NCBI GenBank assembly: GCA_030149815.1
Contig: JASLHI010000052.1
Span: 1-46,023, forward strand
Direction: 5' to 3'
From: Aquirhabdus sp.
GTDB lineage: Bacteria; Pseudomonadota; Gammaproteobacteria; Pseudomonadales; Moraxellaceae
Length of the DNA: 46,023 nucleotides
In this document: one piece after another, positions 25,398 to 33,762 of the stretch
Numbering within the stretch: position 1 is the stretch's first letter
How the letters are laid out: each line of letters begins with the position of its first letter
Translations under genes and position numbers: made by a program
Notes under the pieces: model-generated
What the model saw: the letters and a program-made list of their open reading frames with translations, nothing else
Databases searched by the model: none
Told to the model about the DNA's origin: nothing

Positions 25398-25907
25398 ATG
25401 AATAATAAAAGCCAAGATATTCAGCCTATACCCACTCACACCGGATTAGCTGACATCTTGGCTTTTCAGTATGTGAACGAAAACTTATCAACATCAGGAC
25501 AGCCTAGTTTTGATGAGCTTGCTCTAATCGCCAATACTGGCTTTGAAGTTGTCATCAATCTGGCGCTGACCGATGCGAGCAATGTATTAGTCGGTGAAGA
25601 TCGGCGTGTACTTGAGCTTGGGATGGACTACATCAATCTTCCAATACTTTTCGATAGACCAAGCTCTACCCAAGCATTACGGGTTTTAGACCTGCTTAAA
25701 TCATTACAGCATAAAAAAGTCTGGTTGCATTGTGCGCTAAATATGCGAGTCTCTAGCCTGATTTATATGTATCGAGTGCATCATCTAATGATGGATGAAC
25801 CGAATGCAAAAGCTTTACTTTCGCAAATTTGGACACCTAATACCGAATGGTCTGAAATAATCAAACAGCTAAATCAGCACTATTTCGGACAACTGCAAAC
25901 CGATTGA
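25398..25907 (+). CDS. Tyrosine/dual-specificity phosphatase-like protein with altered P-loop
   Basis: A 169-aa cytoplasmic protein with the fold pattern of small protein-tyrosine/dual-specificity phosphatases: TSGQPSFDELALIANTGFE (31-50) is the typical start, VVINLAL and MDYINLPI are core strands, and the active-site loop is HCALNMRVS (111-119). The canonical signature is Cys-x5-Arg; here C112 and R117 are separated by only four residues, so either the loop is remodelled or activity is lost. It follows the DAHP synthase gene by 42 bp on the same strand. Substrate unknown. Confidence 0.8.
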   Translation: MNNKSQDIQPIPTHTGLADILAFQYVNENLSTSGQPSFDELALIANTGFEVVINLALTDASNVLVGEDRRVLELGMDYINLPILFDRPSSTQALRVLDLLKSLQHKKVWLHCALNMRVSSLIYMYRVHHLMMDEPNAKALLSQIWTPNTEWSEIIKQLNQHYFGQLQTD

Positions 25908-25917
25908 TTTAATCCAC

Positions 25918-25945
25918 TGTAGGGGCTGGTTCTAAACCAGCCCGC
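25918..25945. repeat. GTAGGG-type palindrome between convergent genes
   Basis: GTAGGGG head, then GGGCTGGTT (25923-25931) pairing perfectly with AACCAGCCC (25935-25943) around a 3-nt loop. It lies between the phosphatase-like gene and cysQ, with no T run, and may stop transcription from both sides. Architecture is like that at 20030-20061. Confidence 0.55.
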
Positions 25946-25951
25946 AAATAA

Positions 25952-26866
25952 TCATTTAAAATGGTGCGCTTCGGTTTCAAACTTTTTCGGCAATACCTCT
26001 GGCAATAATTCACGATCTATTACTGCGATAAATGCCCCGTTTAACAATTGATCTCGTTGATTGTACTGAAACGGCTTGCCATTCAAATCAACCAAAGCAC
26101 CACCTACCACTTCTAGCAAACATTGTCCTGATGCCGTATCCCACTCTGACGTTGGGTGTAATCTTGGATACAAATCAATTTCACCTTCAACCATGAGACA
26201 AAATTTATATGCACTCCCTGCATTGATCGCATCGAACTCAAAACCAGCCTGCGCTAATTGTTGCTGATATTCAGTATATTGCGGACGAGTTGAATGACGA
26301 GACATTGCTGTATTGAGTTTTTTTCCTAGAACGGGATGTGTAGATAACATCTGTTTAGAACCATCCGCATCGATTCGATAAGCTATCTTTAACTGCTTCT
26401 CATGGGGAGCCAAGTTGTTACTTGCTACATAGACTTGTTTTTTTAGAGGAACGCCTATGATTCCAAGTAATACTTGTCCAGATTCAACTAGCGCAATATT
26501 GACCGTAAACTCACCCGTTTTTTTAATAAACTCACGCGTTCCATCCAAAGGATCAACTAACCAAAACCTTTCCCATTGACGCCGATCGCTCAGATCAGAA
26601 GACTCTTCCGATAGTACAGGAATATGAGGTGTTAATGCATGTAGAGCAGATTCAATCAATTGATGCGCCGCCATATCTGCAGCAGTGACTGGCGATTGGT
26701 CATCCTTAGTTTCGATATTGATAGAGCTTTGCAAATGATTATTATAAAATACAGTCAGTAGCTCCCCAGCTTGCTGGGTGATAGAGACAACAGCGGACAT
26801 TAAAACCTGAAAATCTAATTCGGGAACTGTCTTGGGTACGGTTTGAAAACTATTTTGATCCATCAC
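25952..26866 (-). CDS. cysQ: 3'(2'),5'-bisphosphate nucleotidase CysQ
   Basis: CysQ removes 3'-phosphoadenosine 5'-phosphate produced in sulfate assimilation. It belongs to the Mg(II)-dependent, Li-sensitive inositol-monophosphatase superfamily. Motifs are KDDQSPVTAAD (about 54-64), the metal-binding cluster DPLDGTREFIKK, and the C-terminal SEWDTASGQCLLEVVGG. GSAYKFC supports CysQ over inositol monophosphatases. At 304 aa it is longer than E. coli CysQ (246), with an extended N-terminus and insertion after LGIIGVP. Transcribed alone. Confidence 0.93.
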   Translation of the reverse strand: MMDQNSFQTVPKTVPELDFQVLMSAVVSITQQAGELLTVFYNNHLQSSINIETKDDQSPVTAADMAAHQLIESALHALTPHIPVLSEESSDLSDRRQWERFWLVDPLDGTREFIKKTGEFTVNIALVESGQVLLGIIGVPLKKQVYVASNNLAPHEKQLKIAYRIDADGSKQMLSTHPVLGKKLNTAMSRHSTRPQYTEYQQQLAQAGFEFDAINAGSAYKFCLMVEGEIDLYPRLHPTSEWDTASGQCLLEVVGGALVDLNGKPFQYNQRDQLLNGAFIAVIDRELLPEVLPKKFETEAHHFK

Positions 26867-26994
26867 AATTGATCCGTACGTCTGAATAACTTAAGTTATT
26901 GATAGCTTAAATTCTTAGGGAAAATATTAATTTTAACCGATTATATTACGCGCATTTTCATCCAAATTTGTACGCTTAAAGGAAAAACGTTGCG

Positions 26995-27663
26995 ATGACT
27001 ATTAATATTGCATGGAATCAAATCGATACAGTCATGTTTGATATGGATGGCACACTCCTCGATTTGGCCTTTGATAATTTCTTCTGGCGCGAAGCGGTGA
27101 TTGATGCGTGGGCTGATGCACAACAAGTCACACGTGAATATGCCAAAGATAAATTAGTCCCTCTCTTTCGTGCGCAAGAAGGCTGTTTGAATTGGTATTC
27201 CTTGCCTTATTGGAGTGACACCCTACAACTAGACTTGCAGGCATTGAAAGCTCATCACAGTGATCTCATTTCACTTCGCGCAGGCGTCCCAGCCTTACTC
27301 AGTACACTGAAATCGCACGGCAAAGAACTTTGGTTAGTCACCAATGCGCACCCACAAGCATTAGAAATTAAACTCAAAAAAACAGGCCTACGTGATTTTT
27401 TTCAGACAATTATTTCTAGTCATGAATATGGTTTTGCAAAAGAGGAAATCAATTTTTGGTGTGAAATGCAGGAAACTAATCCATTCACGCCATCACGTAG
27501 TTTAATGATTGATGACAGCGAGCCTGTTTTACATGCCGCAAAAGCTTTTGGTTTACAAGTCCTTGGCATTGAGCAACCAGATAGCCAACTTCCTGCACGA
27601 GAAAACTTACACCACCCGACTCTCAGTGATTGGTCTGAGTTGGTTTATGAACTGGATATTTAA
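26995..27663 (+). CDS. yrfG: GMP/IMP nucleotidase YrfG (HAD family)
   Basis: A 222-aa HAD-superfamily phosphatase acting on purine nucleoside monophosphates in E. coli. HAD motif I is MFDMDGTLLDL (nucleophile D17 and acid D19 region), motif II VTNAHPQ, motif III the K in FAKEE, and motif IV MIDDSEPVL. FDNFFWREAV after motif I is characteristic of YrfG. Followed by hslR 47 bp downstream, conserved with the enterobacterial yrfG-hslR arrangement. Confidence 0.92.
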   Translation: MTINIAWNQIDTVMFDMDGTLLDLAFDNFFWREAVIDAWADAQQVTREYAKDKLVPLFRAQEGCLNWYSLPYWSDTLQLDLQALKAHHSDLISLRAGVPALLSTLKSHGKELWLVTNAHPQALEIKLKKTGLRDFFQTIISSHEYGFAKEEINFWCEMQETNPFTPSRSLMIDDSEPVLHAAKAFGLQVLGIEQPDSQLPARENLHHPTLSDWSELVYELDI

Positions 27664-27710
27664 AATAAAAATCACTACTAAACTCCAAAAGCTAGACGAA
27701 TCAGAATTTT

Positions 27711-28160
27711 ATGAAACAAGACAGATCATTAAACTCAACAACTAAACCTGAAACAGCAGTTCGAATTGATAAATGGCTTTGGGCAGCGCGTTTTTACCGA
27801 ACTCGCACTACTGCAAAAGAAGCAATTGATGGTGGCAAAGTTCACTATCAAGGCGAGCGCGTAAAAGTCAGTAAAGAAGTTCGTATCGGCATGGAGTTCA
27901 CTATTCGTCAAGGCTTCGAAGAAAAAACCATTATTGTTAAAGAACTGACAAGCATACGTGGCAATGCAACAGCCGCACAAATTTTATATGAAGAAACGCC
28001 TGCCAGCATTGCTCGACGAGAGCTTTTTCAAGCTGCACGTAAACTGTCCAACTTAGCTAGACCTGACCACCGTCCGAACAAACATGAACGGCAACAATTA
28101 CAACGATTTCAAGAGAGAAATAATAGCAACCACGAAAAAATCAATGATGACTTCTTATAA
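27711..28160 (+). CDS. hslR: Ribosome-associated heat-shock protein Hsp15
   Basis: HslR is an S4-domain RNA-binding protein that rescues stalled 50S subunits carrying peptidyl-tRNA. The S4 domain covers residues about 18-75 (RIDKWLWAARFYRTRTTAKEA, GGKVHYQGERVKVSKEV). The C-terminus is highly basic (RPDHRPNKHERQQLQRF). At 149 aa it is slightly longer than E. coli HslR (133). Second gene after yrfG. Confidence 0.93.
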   Translation: MKQDRSLNSTTKPETAVRIDKWLWAARFYRTRTTAKEAIDGGKVHYQGERVKVSKEVRIGMEFTIRQGFEEKTIIVKELTSIRGNATAAQILYEETPASIARRELFQAARKLSNLARPDHRPNKHERQQLQRFQERNNSNHEKINDDFL

Positions 28161-28505
28161 AAAACTAGACTTTTATCTACAAAAAAAGGGCATTCACTTT
28201 AAGAAAATTCATTTACACCACTTCTCAACCTATAACTGTGACCTAATTGGCATTTTTTTTCATAGAAACAACTAAGAAGCCTACACTTCACTACTTTTTT
28301 GGGATATATTGTGATTAATTGATGTATTAATAATATGTAGATGCAAAAGGATACGCTCAAAGGAACAGAGCTCAAGTTTTCAATAATAAACCGTGTGTTG
28401 GAAATAGTTTACAGAAGGTTTATGATTATTTCTCGGTATACTTATTGAAAAATTTAAGCTTAAAATGAACCGTTAGGTATTTTATAGGCGTTAAGTGAGA
28501 ACAAA
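28161..28505. other. Intergenic leader of the PilZ-domain gene
   Basis: The 345-bp, very AT-rich gap contains no credible gene. A short inverted repeat ATAAACC (28386-28392) with GGTTTAT (28417-28423) lies 80-120 bp before the ATG at 28506. No clear hslR terminator is visible; promoter elements cannot be chosen confidently. Confidence 0.4.
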
Positions 28506-30317
28506 ATGAACCTAAATATAATTAAGCTATTAAATGCTGACTTACCAACTAACTCACTAAAACATTTGTCTTTAGTTGGTGAATCTAAGCCTGAAGTACA
28601 AACATGGATTAACGGTTTATCCATGCTAAATGTTGGGGAAACCGCAAAGCAGCTCTACACTACCCTGCAAGAACTCATGATCCTTGATGTCCCTGACGCA
28701 ACTCGATTTGACATTCTCGAAGTGCTACGCCCAGCGGTGTACACGATCATTGAGTCATTATCGAAGCATTATATTAATCAAAATATCCTACTTGATGAAC
28801 GTGCAGAACGTATTGCAGGATTAGCTCAACAATTGCGGGTTTATACCGCAATGATCTATCGAACAATTGCACTTAGAACATCAGAAACACTTGAAACGCA
28901 TACTTTCGGTTTATTCGCCGTCGGCAAAAAGAAAATTCTGCTCAATTTGGGTGCCCAAGCCATTCATCGTGGACTCACTGAATTTTTCCGCCTCTCGGCA
29001 GAATCAAAAACACTATACCTTCCTGTCTATAAAGGGATGTGGCTTCGTCTGCATGAGTTATTCCAAAAAGCACAAGCACTGGAATTAAGTAAATTTGCTT
29101 TGCGGGATGAAAATCAAGCGTATGGAAAAATCCTGACAGTTGAACAAGTCTATTTACGCTCTATTTTCATGTCCGCTTGTAATACCAACAAGTTACGCCA
29201 AACTGAAATCAAAAAAATTGCCCAACTTAGTGAAATCTGGGTAAGTCTGGTACAAATATCTCCAACACCAAGTGGCCAAGACTTATTTCTAGTTGATACG
29301 TCATTAGATGCCCCACCGATGTACATTACACAATTGAAGCAAATCAATGCATCAATGTTCTATATCAATGTCCAGCAATTGCTCAGTCACTTTGAAAACT
29401 TAGGCAGCGATCACGCCAAACTTTTACATCCATCCGAAGAGACTCTTCTTTCTGGTTCGTTACGATTGCACCTATTACAAACTCTACGTGCACCAGCAGA
29501 ACGATCAACTGAACGTCACCCGCATAATGGTACGATTAACATTGCACTCGGTCTCATTGGTGCGCACTATCAACTTGCAAACCGGTTAGATTTTGAAGAA
29601 GTCATTCAAATTCAACAAACAGCAACAAATCCAGACTTGCCTATTATTCAACCAAATGCAGCGCATGATATTGATCTGAATTACAGCATACAAGATGGAA
29701 AAATCCGCCAAAATGCAACTCGCGAATATCTTGAATCGTATCAGTGCCAAATTATCAATATTAGTTTAGGCGGTTACTGTATTCGCTGGATTGGAACAAC
29801 GCCTAATGTTTTACGTAGCGGCGAATTGATTGCTATCCGTGAAAATGATGATGCGGAATGGAGTATTGGTTTAATTCGTTGGGTACAACAACAGCTTAAT
29901 TCTGGCGCAGAATTTGGCATCGAAATACTGTCACAACGTGGCAAAGCCTGTGGTGCACGCGTTATTCGCCAAGATGGCTATTCTAGTGATTATATGCGTA
30001 CAATCCTCTTACCAGAAATGAGAGAACAAAATCGTACTGCGAGTATTATTGCTCCAATTTTAGCCTTTAAATCAGGACACAAAATATCAATTCGTCTTGG
30101 AAATGAAGAAGTTAAAGCACAGCTCATGCGTGAAATTGTTGTGACCCAGAGTTTTAGTCAGTTTGAATTTGTAATCACTCAACCTGAAAAACTTAGTGCT
30201 GATAGTGAACTATCAAAACATACGAAAAAACAGGAAGTTGCGACTGAAACAATGATTCCTGTGGCAGCAAAGACCAAGCCTAAAGATGAACTTGATGAAA
30301 TCTGGGATACATTGTAA
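28506..30317 (+). CDS. Large PilZ-domain protein
   Basis: A 603-aa cytoplasmic protein probably linked to c-di-GMP signalling. Residues about 1-330 are helical with no recognised domain. The C-terminal half looks like a divergent PilZ domain: NISLGG (418-423) fits the (D/N)xSxxG half of the c-di-GMP motif, and an RxxxR-like site could be R333-R337 (RSTER) or R401/R406 (RQNATR, one residue too far). SGELIAIR and WSIGLIRWVQQ are the expected beta-barrel strands. A charged tail follows. It precedes the FimX-like gene by less than 200 bp on the same strand, which supports a shared pathway. Ligand binding needs testing because motif spacing is irregular. Confidence 0.75.
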   Translation: MNLNIIKLLNADLPTNSLKHLSLVGESKPEVQTWINGLSMLNVGETAKQLYTTLQELMILDVPDATRFDILEVLRPAVYTIIESLSKHYINQNILLDERAERIAGLAQQLRVYTAMIYRTIALRTSETLETHTFGLFAVGKKKILLNLGAQAIHRGLTEFFRLSAESKTLYLPVYKGMWLRLHELFQKAQALELSKFALRDENQAYGKILTVEQVYLRSIFMSACNTNKLRQTEIKKIAQLSEIWVSLVQISPTPSGQDLFLVDTSLDAPPMYITQLKQINASMFYINVQQLLSHFENLGSDHAKLLHPSEETLLSGSLRLHLLQTLRAPAERSTERHPHNGTINIALGLIGAHYQLANRLDFEEVIQIQQTATNPDLPIIQPNAAHDIDLNYSIQDGKIRQNATREYLESYQCQIINISLGGYCIRWIGTTPNVLRSGELIAIRENDDAEWSIGLIRWVQQQLNSGAEFGIEILSQRGKACGARVIRQDGYSSDYMRTILLPEMREQNRTASIIAPILAFKSGHKISIRLGNEEVKAQLMREIVVTQSFSQFEFVITQPEKLSADSELSKHTKKQEVATETMIPVAAKTKPKDELDEIWDTL

Positions 30318-30512
30318 TCCATAAAAATCGTAACTTACGCCATAAGGAATGCCCATAAGACTATCACTATGGGCATTTAATCTATAAAATCGATGAGTCA
30401 CAATCATTTTCAGGCCAATGTTATGGTCAAGGGAAAGTGACTATTGTTTGAGTCTGACAATTTTCAGGAAGATAAGGACAACATCAGATATGAAATCAAA
30501 GGTTATGGATTG

Positions 30513-32609
30513 ATGAGAAGTAATAAGAGTGAAAGTTTACGCTTGCTGGCTGTGGATGAATCGCACGCAATTGCAGAAGCATTAGTAGATCAACTCAAAA
30601 CACAAGGAATTCCTACCCGACTTCAAGTTCTTGATGATAAAGAAGAGCTCGAAAAAGCTTTACGCCATGTATGGGATATCGTCTTGTTTGTCAAAGGCTA
30701 TGACCTTACATACGACAACGTCCTACAACTGATTAAAGATAGCGATCAAGACCTACCGCTTATTCTGATGCTTGATGATCTCAACGCTTTCGATATTAAT
30801 ACCGAGGATTTAGAGAGCCCTGTTTTAAAAGCATATAGCGCTGGCGCTGTCGATGTTTTACCGATTAGTCATCCTCTACAATTAGTATTTTGTGTTAAAC
30901 GTGAATTGCGAAACTTAGAACATCGGCGCAGCAAACGTAACCTTCAAGTCATGTTGGGAGATGCTGAACGTCGTAGCCAACTTTTGCTCAAAAACTCTCG
31001 TACTGCTGTTTCCTATATTGATGAAGGCGTTCATATTTATGCAAATGAAGCATATTTGGAGTTATTTAACTATGAGTCGATTGATGAACTGATGGGTATG
31101 CCTGTCATCGATCTTGTCGATAGTAAAGATTTGCAAGAATTTAAAGATTTCTTAAAGACCTACACCAAAACCGGTCGAAATGAAACTGATTTCAATTTTA
31201 GTGGTATTCGTGCAGATGGTAGCCGATTTGAAGCAATGCTCCAACTTGCACCAGCAAGTTTTGAAGGCGAACCATGTATACAAGTGATTATCCAACATCA
31301 AGAAAAAGCAGACACTCGCCTACTAGAAGCTCAGCTTGCTGCAGTTGAGCGACTCGATACACTGACAGGTCTCGGAAACCGTAGAGCATTTGAAGAATCT
31401 TTAGAATCAACACGCGATACAGCGATACAAACCAAAGCGCAACATGCACTGGTCTTTACAAGTATTGATAACATTGGTCAGATTAATGCTAGCGCGGGTA
31501 TCGCAGGTAGTGATGCAACCGTTATTAAAATTAGTGAAGTGCTGAAGAGTCAATTTAAAGATGCTCAATCATTCCGTTTTGGTGATTCTACATTTGCAAC
31601 ATTAGTTGCCAATACGTCTTCAGACGATATTTGCACTACAGCACTTGCGACGACAGAACTGATTGCAAAATCACTCATTAGTGTCGGCAATCGAACCGTT
31701 CAGACAACGATCAGTATTGGGATTGCCATGATTGGCGAGACATCACCTAATGGTGCAGAACTCCTATCTCGTGCGTTCAATGCGGCAGAAAAAGTTAAGA
31801 TCCAAAACCAAGGTTTAGGTAATGGAGTAAATCTCTATAATCCTGCTGAGAACGCCTCAGAATCTGATCAAGCACTACGTGAACTACTTGAGGAAGCTTT
31901 AGAAAAAGGCACTTTCAAGCTCATGTTCCAATCTGTTTATGATACAAATAGTGACACAGAACCATTCTTTGAAGTCTATGCACGCTTGCCACTAGCCAAC
32001 GGTAAGACAATGCTACCAGAAGAATTTATGCCTGTAGCTCATCGCTATGGCATGGAAAGTCGTTTGGATCGTTGGATACTACTTAACGCATGTAAGCGTC
32101 TAAAAGCACAGCAAGCGACACACCCAAAAACACGACTACTAATTAACCTGAGCTCAGATTCTCTACAAGATACAAGCTTGCCAGTCTTAGTGGGTAAACT
32201 TGCAGGTGCCATTAGTACTGGTGGTAATAAACCGATCACACTTCAATTTAACGAAGGTGATGCGATTAATTATCTTGAACTTGCTCGTAGTAATATCCGA
32301 GCTTTCCAAGAAAATGGATGTCAAATTGCGATTAATAACTTTGGTTCATCATTGAATGCAATGAGTTTACTGGATCATCTAAAAATTGATTTAGTCAAAA
32401 TGGATAAATCATTTGTGCAAGATCTAGGAAACGAAGAAAACTTCCAAGCTGTGAAGAAAGTAACCAGTGAGATTATTTCTCATAAATCTCAAGTGATGGT
32501 TGCATATATCGAAACACCAATTGCAATGTCCAAGGCTTGGTCTATTGGAGCTCGTTACTTACAGGGCTATCTAATCCAAATGCCAAGTGAAGATATGATA
32601 TTTGAATAA
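30513..32609 (+). CDS. fimX: FimX-like degenerate GGDEF/EAL c-di-GMP receptor
   Basis: A 698-aa protein with a FimX layout: receiver-like (about 8-125), PAS (about 155-265), GGDEF (about 280-440) and EAL (about 455-698). The GGDEF signature is GDSTF (about 357-361) and the EAL signature is EVY (about 487-489). DDFG of active phosphodiesterases is NNFG, so neither cyclase nor phosphodiesterase activity is expected. FimX of Pseudomonas has similarly broken GDSIF/EVL motifs and controls type IV pilus assembly by binding c-di-GMP. The receiver domain lacks a usual phospho-acceptor region. The frame is open from a TTG at 30444; the ATG at 30513 aligns better with the FimX N-terminus. Orthology is inferred from architecture. 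Confidence 0.82.
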   Translation: MRSNKSESLRLLAVDESHAIAEALVDQLKTQGIPTRLQVLDDKEELEKALRHVWDIVLFVKGYDLTYDNVLQLIKDSDQDLPLILMLDDLNAFDINTEDLESPVLKAYSAGAVDVLPISHPLQLVFCVKRELRNLEHRRSKRNLQVMLGDAERRSQLLLKNSRTAVSYIDEGVHIYANEAYLELFNYESIDELMGMPVIDLVDSKDLQEFKDFLKTYTKTGRNETDFNFSGIRADGSRFEAMLQLAPASFEGEPCIQVIIQHQEKADTRLLEAQLAAVERLDTLTGLGNRRAFEESLESTRDTAIQTKAQHALVFTSIDNIGQINASAGIAGSDATVIKISEVLKSQFKDAQSFRFGDSTFATLVANTSSDDICTTALATTELIAKSLISVGNRTVQTTISIGIAMIGETSPNGAELLSRAFNAAEKVKIQNQGLGNGVNLYNPAENASESDQALRELLEEALEKGTFKLMFQSVYDTNSDTEPFFEVYARLPLANGKTMLPEEFMPVAHRYGMESRLDRWILLNACKRLKAQQATHPKTRLLINLSSDSLQDTSLPVLVGKLAGAISTGGNKPITLQFNEGDAINYLELARSNIRAFQENGCQIAINNFGSSLNAMSLLDHLKIDLVKMDKSFVQDLGNEENFQAVKKVTSEIISHKSQVMVAYIETPIAMSKAWSIGARYLQGYLIQMPSEDMIFE

Positions 32610-32636
32610 TTTTCAATCGCCACAAATACGATACTT

Positions 32637-32679
32637 AAAAATAAGTTCTTAAACATCATGTGTTTAAGAACTTATTTTT
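32637..32679. terminator. Bidirectional terminator
   Basis: A perfect 19-bp stem, 32637-32655 with 32661-32679, around a 5-nt loop, with A and T runs at the ends. It separates the convergent fimX-like and NadM-Nudix genes. Confidence 0.92.
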
Positions 32680-32703
32680 ATTGGATCTACAAAAAAATAT
32701 CAA

Positions 32704-33708
32704 TCACTTAACCAAATTCTTAATAATTGCGTAATGATCTTCAAACATTTCATTTGAGCGAACTTGATCTAATGGCAACCAAAACGCACGTTTGGCATCA
32801 TCACCACTTTCCACAACTGGACGAGCGGGCACCTCATTAAGCTCAAAATAGAAAGCTTGAGTGATTGTTCGCCCACGTGCACAGCGTTTCGGATCATCAA
32901 AAGTATGCTGACCTCGATAGAATTTACGCCATTCTAAATCAGTTAAATCGATGTTCGTTTCCTCACGTAATTCACGTAAGCAAGCGTCAAACAACGTTTC
33001 TTCTTGATCCAAGAATCCACCAGGTAAGGCAAACAAGCCTCGGCCAGGAAAATGACCCCGCTCGATTAACAAAATATGTCCTGAATGTACTACTACGGCA
33101 TCTACCGTCACAAAAACAGGTGGATAAGGCGCAAGCAACCAAGACTTCTTATAATCTACGAGATAATGAGACTCTTTCTGAAGATCCTTATACTCTGGTA
33201 ATTGCATAAATTGTTTTAATAAATCTAATGTACTAGCGGGCACATAATCTAGCGTTGGAAGATCACCTAGCAAATAAGCATCTCGAATCGGTGTCGCAGA
33301 AATCCCCTGATAACTATCAACAGATACAGGCGTCCAATTTGGAAAAAGAGAAAGATAATAAGAAGTTTTATCTTTGTAATGACCGATTAATCCTATACGG
33401 CTAGATACATTGACACCTTGAACAGAAGCAACCGCTTTTTCAACGGACTGAACCCAACGATTATCATCATAGAGAATATCAACTAATGGAACGCAATAAA
33501 TCCGAGATCCATCTATTTGATTAAAGGCTGACAAAATCATATTTGCACGTTCATCAAAACTAAATACATTACGCGTGCTTCGAGGCTGTTCGGCTGAACC
33601 AATCAGTAAAATGACCTGTTTGCTCTGTGATAAGGCCGTTTTAATCACCGCCAAATGTCCAAGATGAAACGGCTGAAACCGACCGATAAAAACCAAATAA
33701 TCGAACAA
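32704..33708 (-). CDS. nadM: Bifunctional NMN adenylyltransferase/Nudix hydrolase
   Basis: A 334-aa fusion for NAD metabolism. The N-terminal domain (1-175) is an archaeal-type NadM: FIGRFQPFHLGHL (7-19) holds the HxGH-type nucleotidyltransferase motif, and ISATPIRD (136-143) the second nucleotide motif. The C-terminal domain is a Nudix hydrolase with the box at 231-253 (GFLDQEETLFDACL, then RELREETNI), matching Gx5Ex7REuxEExGu except Asn for the final Gly. Fused enzymes of this type make NAD from NMN and may hydrolyse ADP-ribose. Convergent with fimX. Confidence 0.94.
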   Translation of the reverse strand: MFDYLVFIGRFQPFHLGHLAVIKTALSQSKQVILLIGSAEQPRSTRNVFSFDERANMILSAFNQIDGSRIYCVPLVDILYDDNRWVQSVEKAVASVQGVNVSSRIGLIGHYKDKTSYYLSLFPNWTPVSVDSYQGISATPIRDAYLLGDLPTLDYVPASTLDLLKQFMQLPEYKDLQKESHYLVDYKKSWLLAPYPPVFVTVDAVVVHSGHILLIERGHFPGRGLFALPGGFLDQEETLFDACLRELREETNIDLTDLEWRKFYRGQHTFDDPKRCARGRTITQAFYFELNEVPARPVVESGDDAKRAFWLPLDQVRSNEMFEDHYAIIKNLVK

Positions 33709-33762
33709 ATGTCTAACCTCTTTTAATCACTACAAAACAGAATCAGTAACGTATTTTCAACA

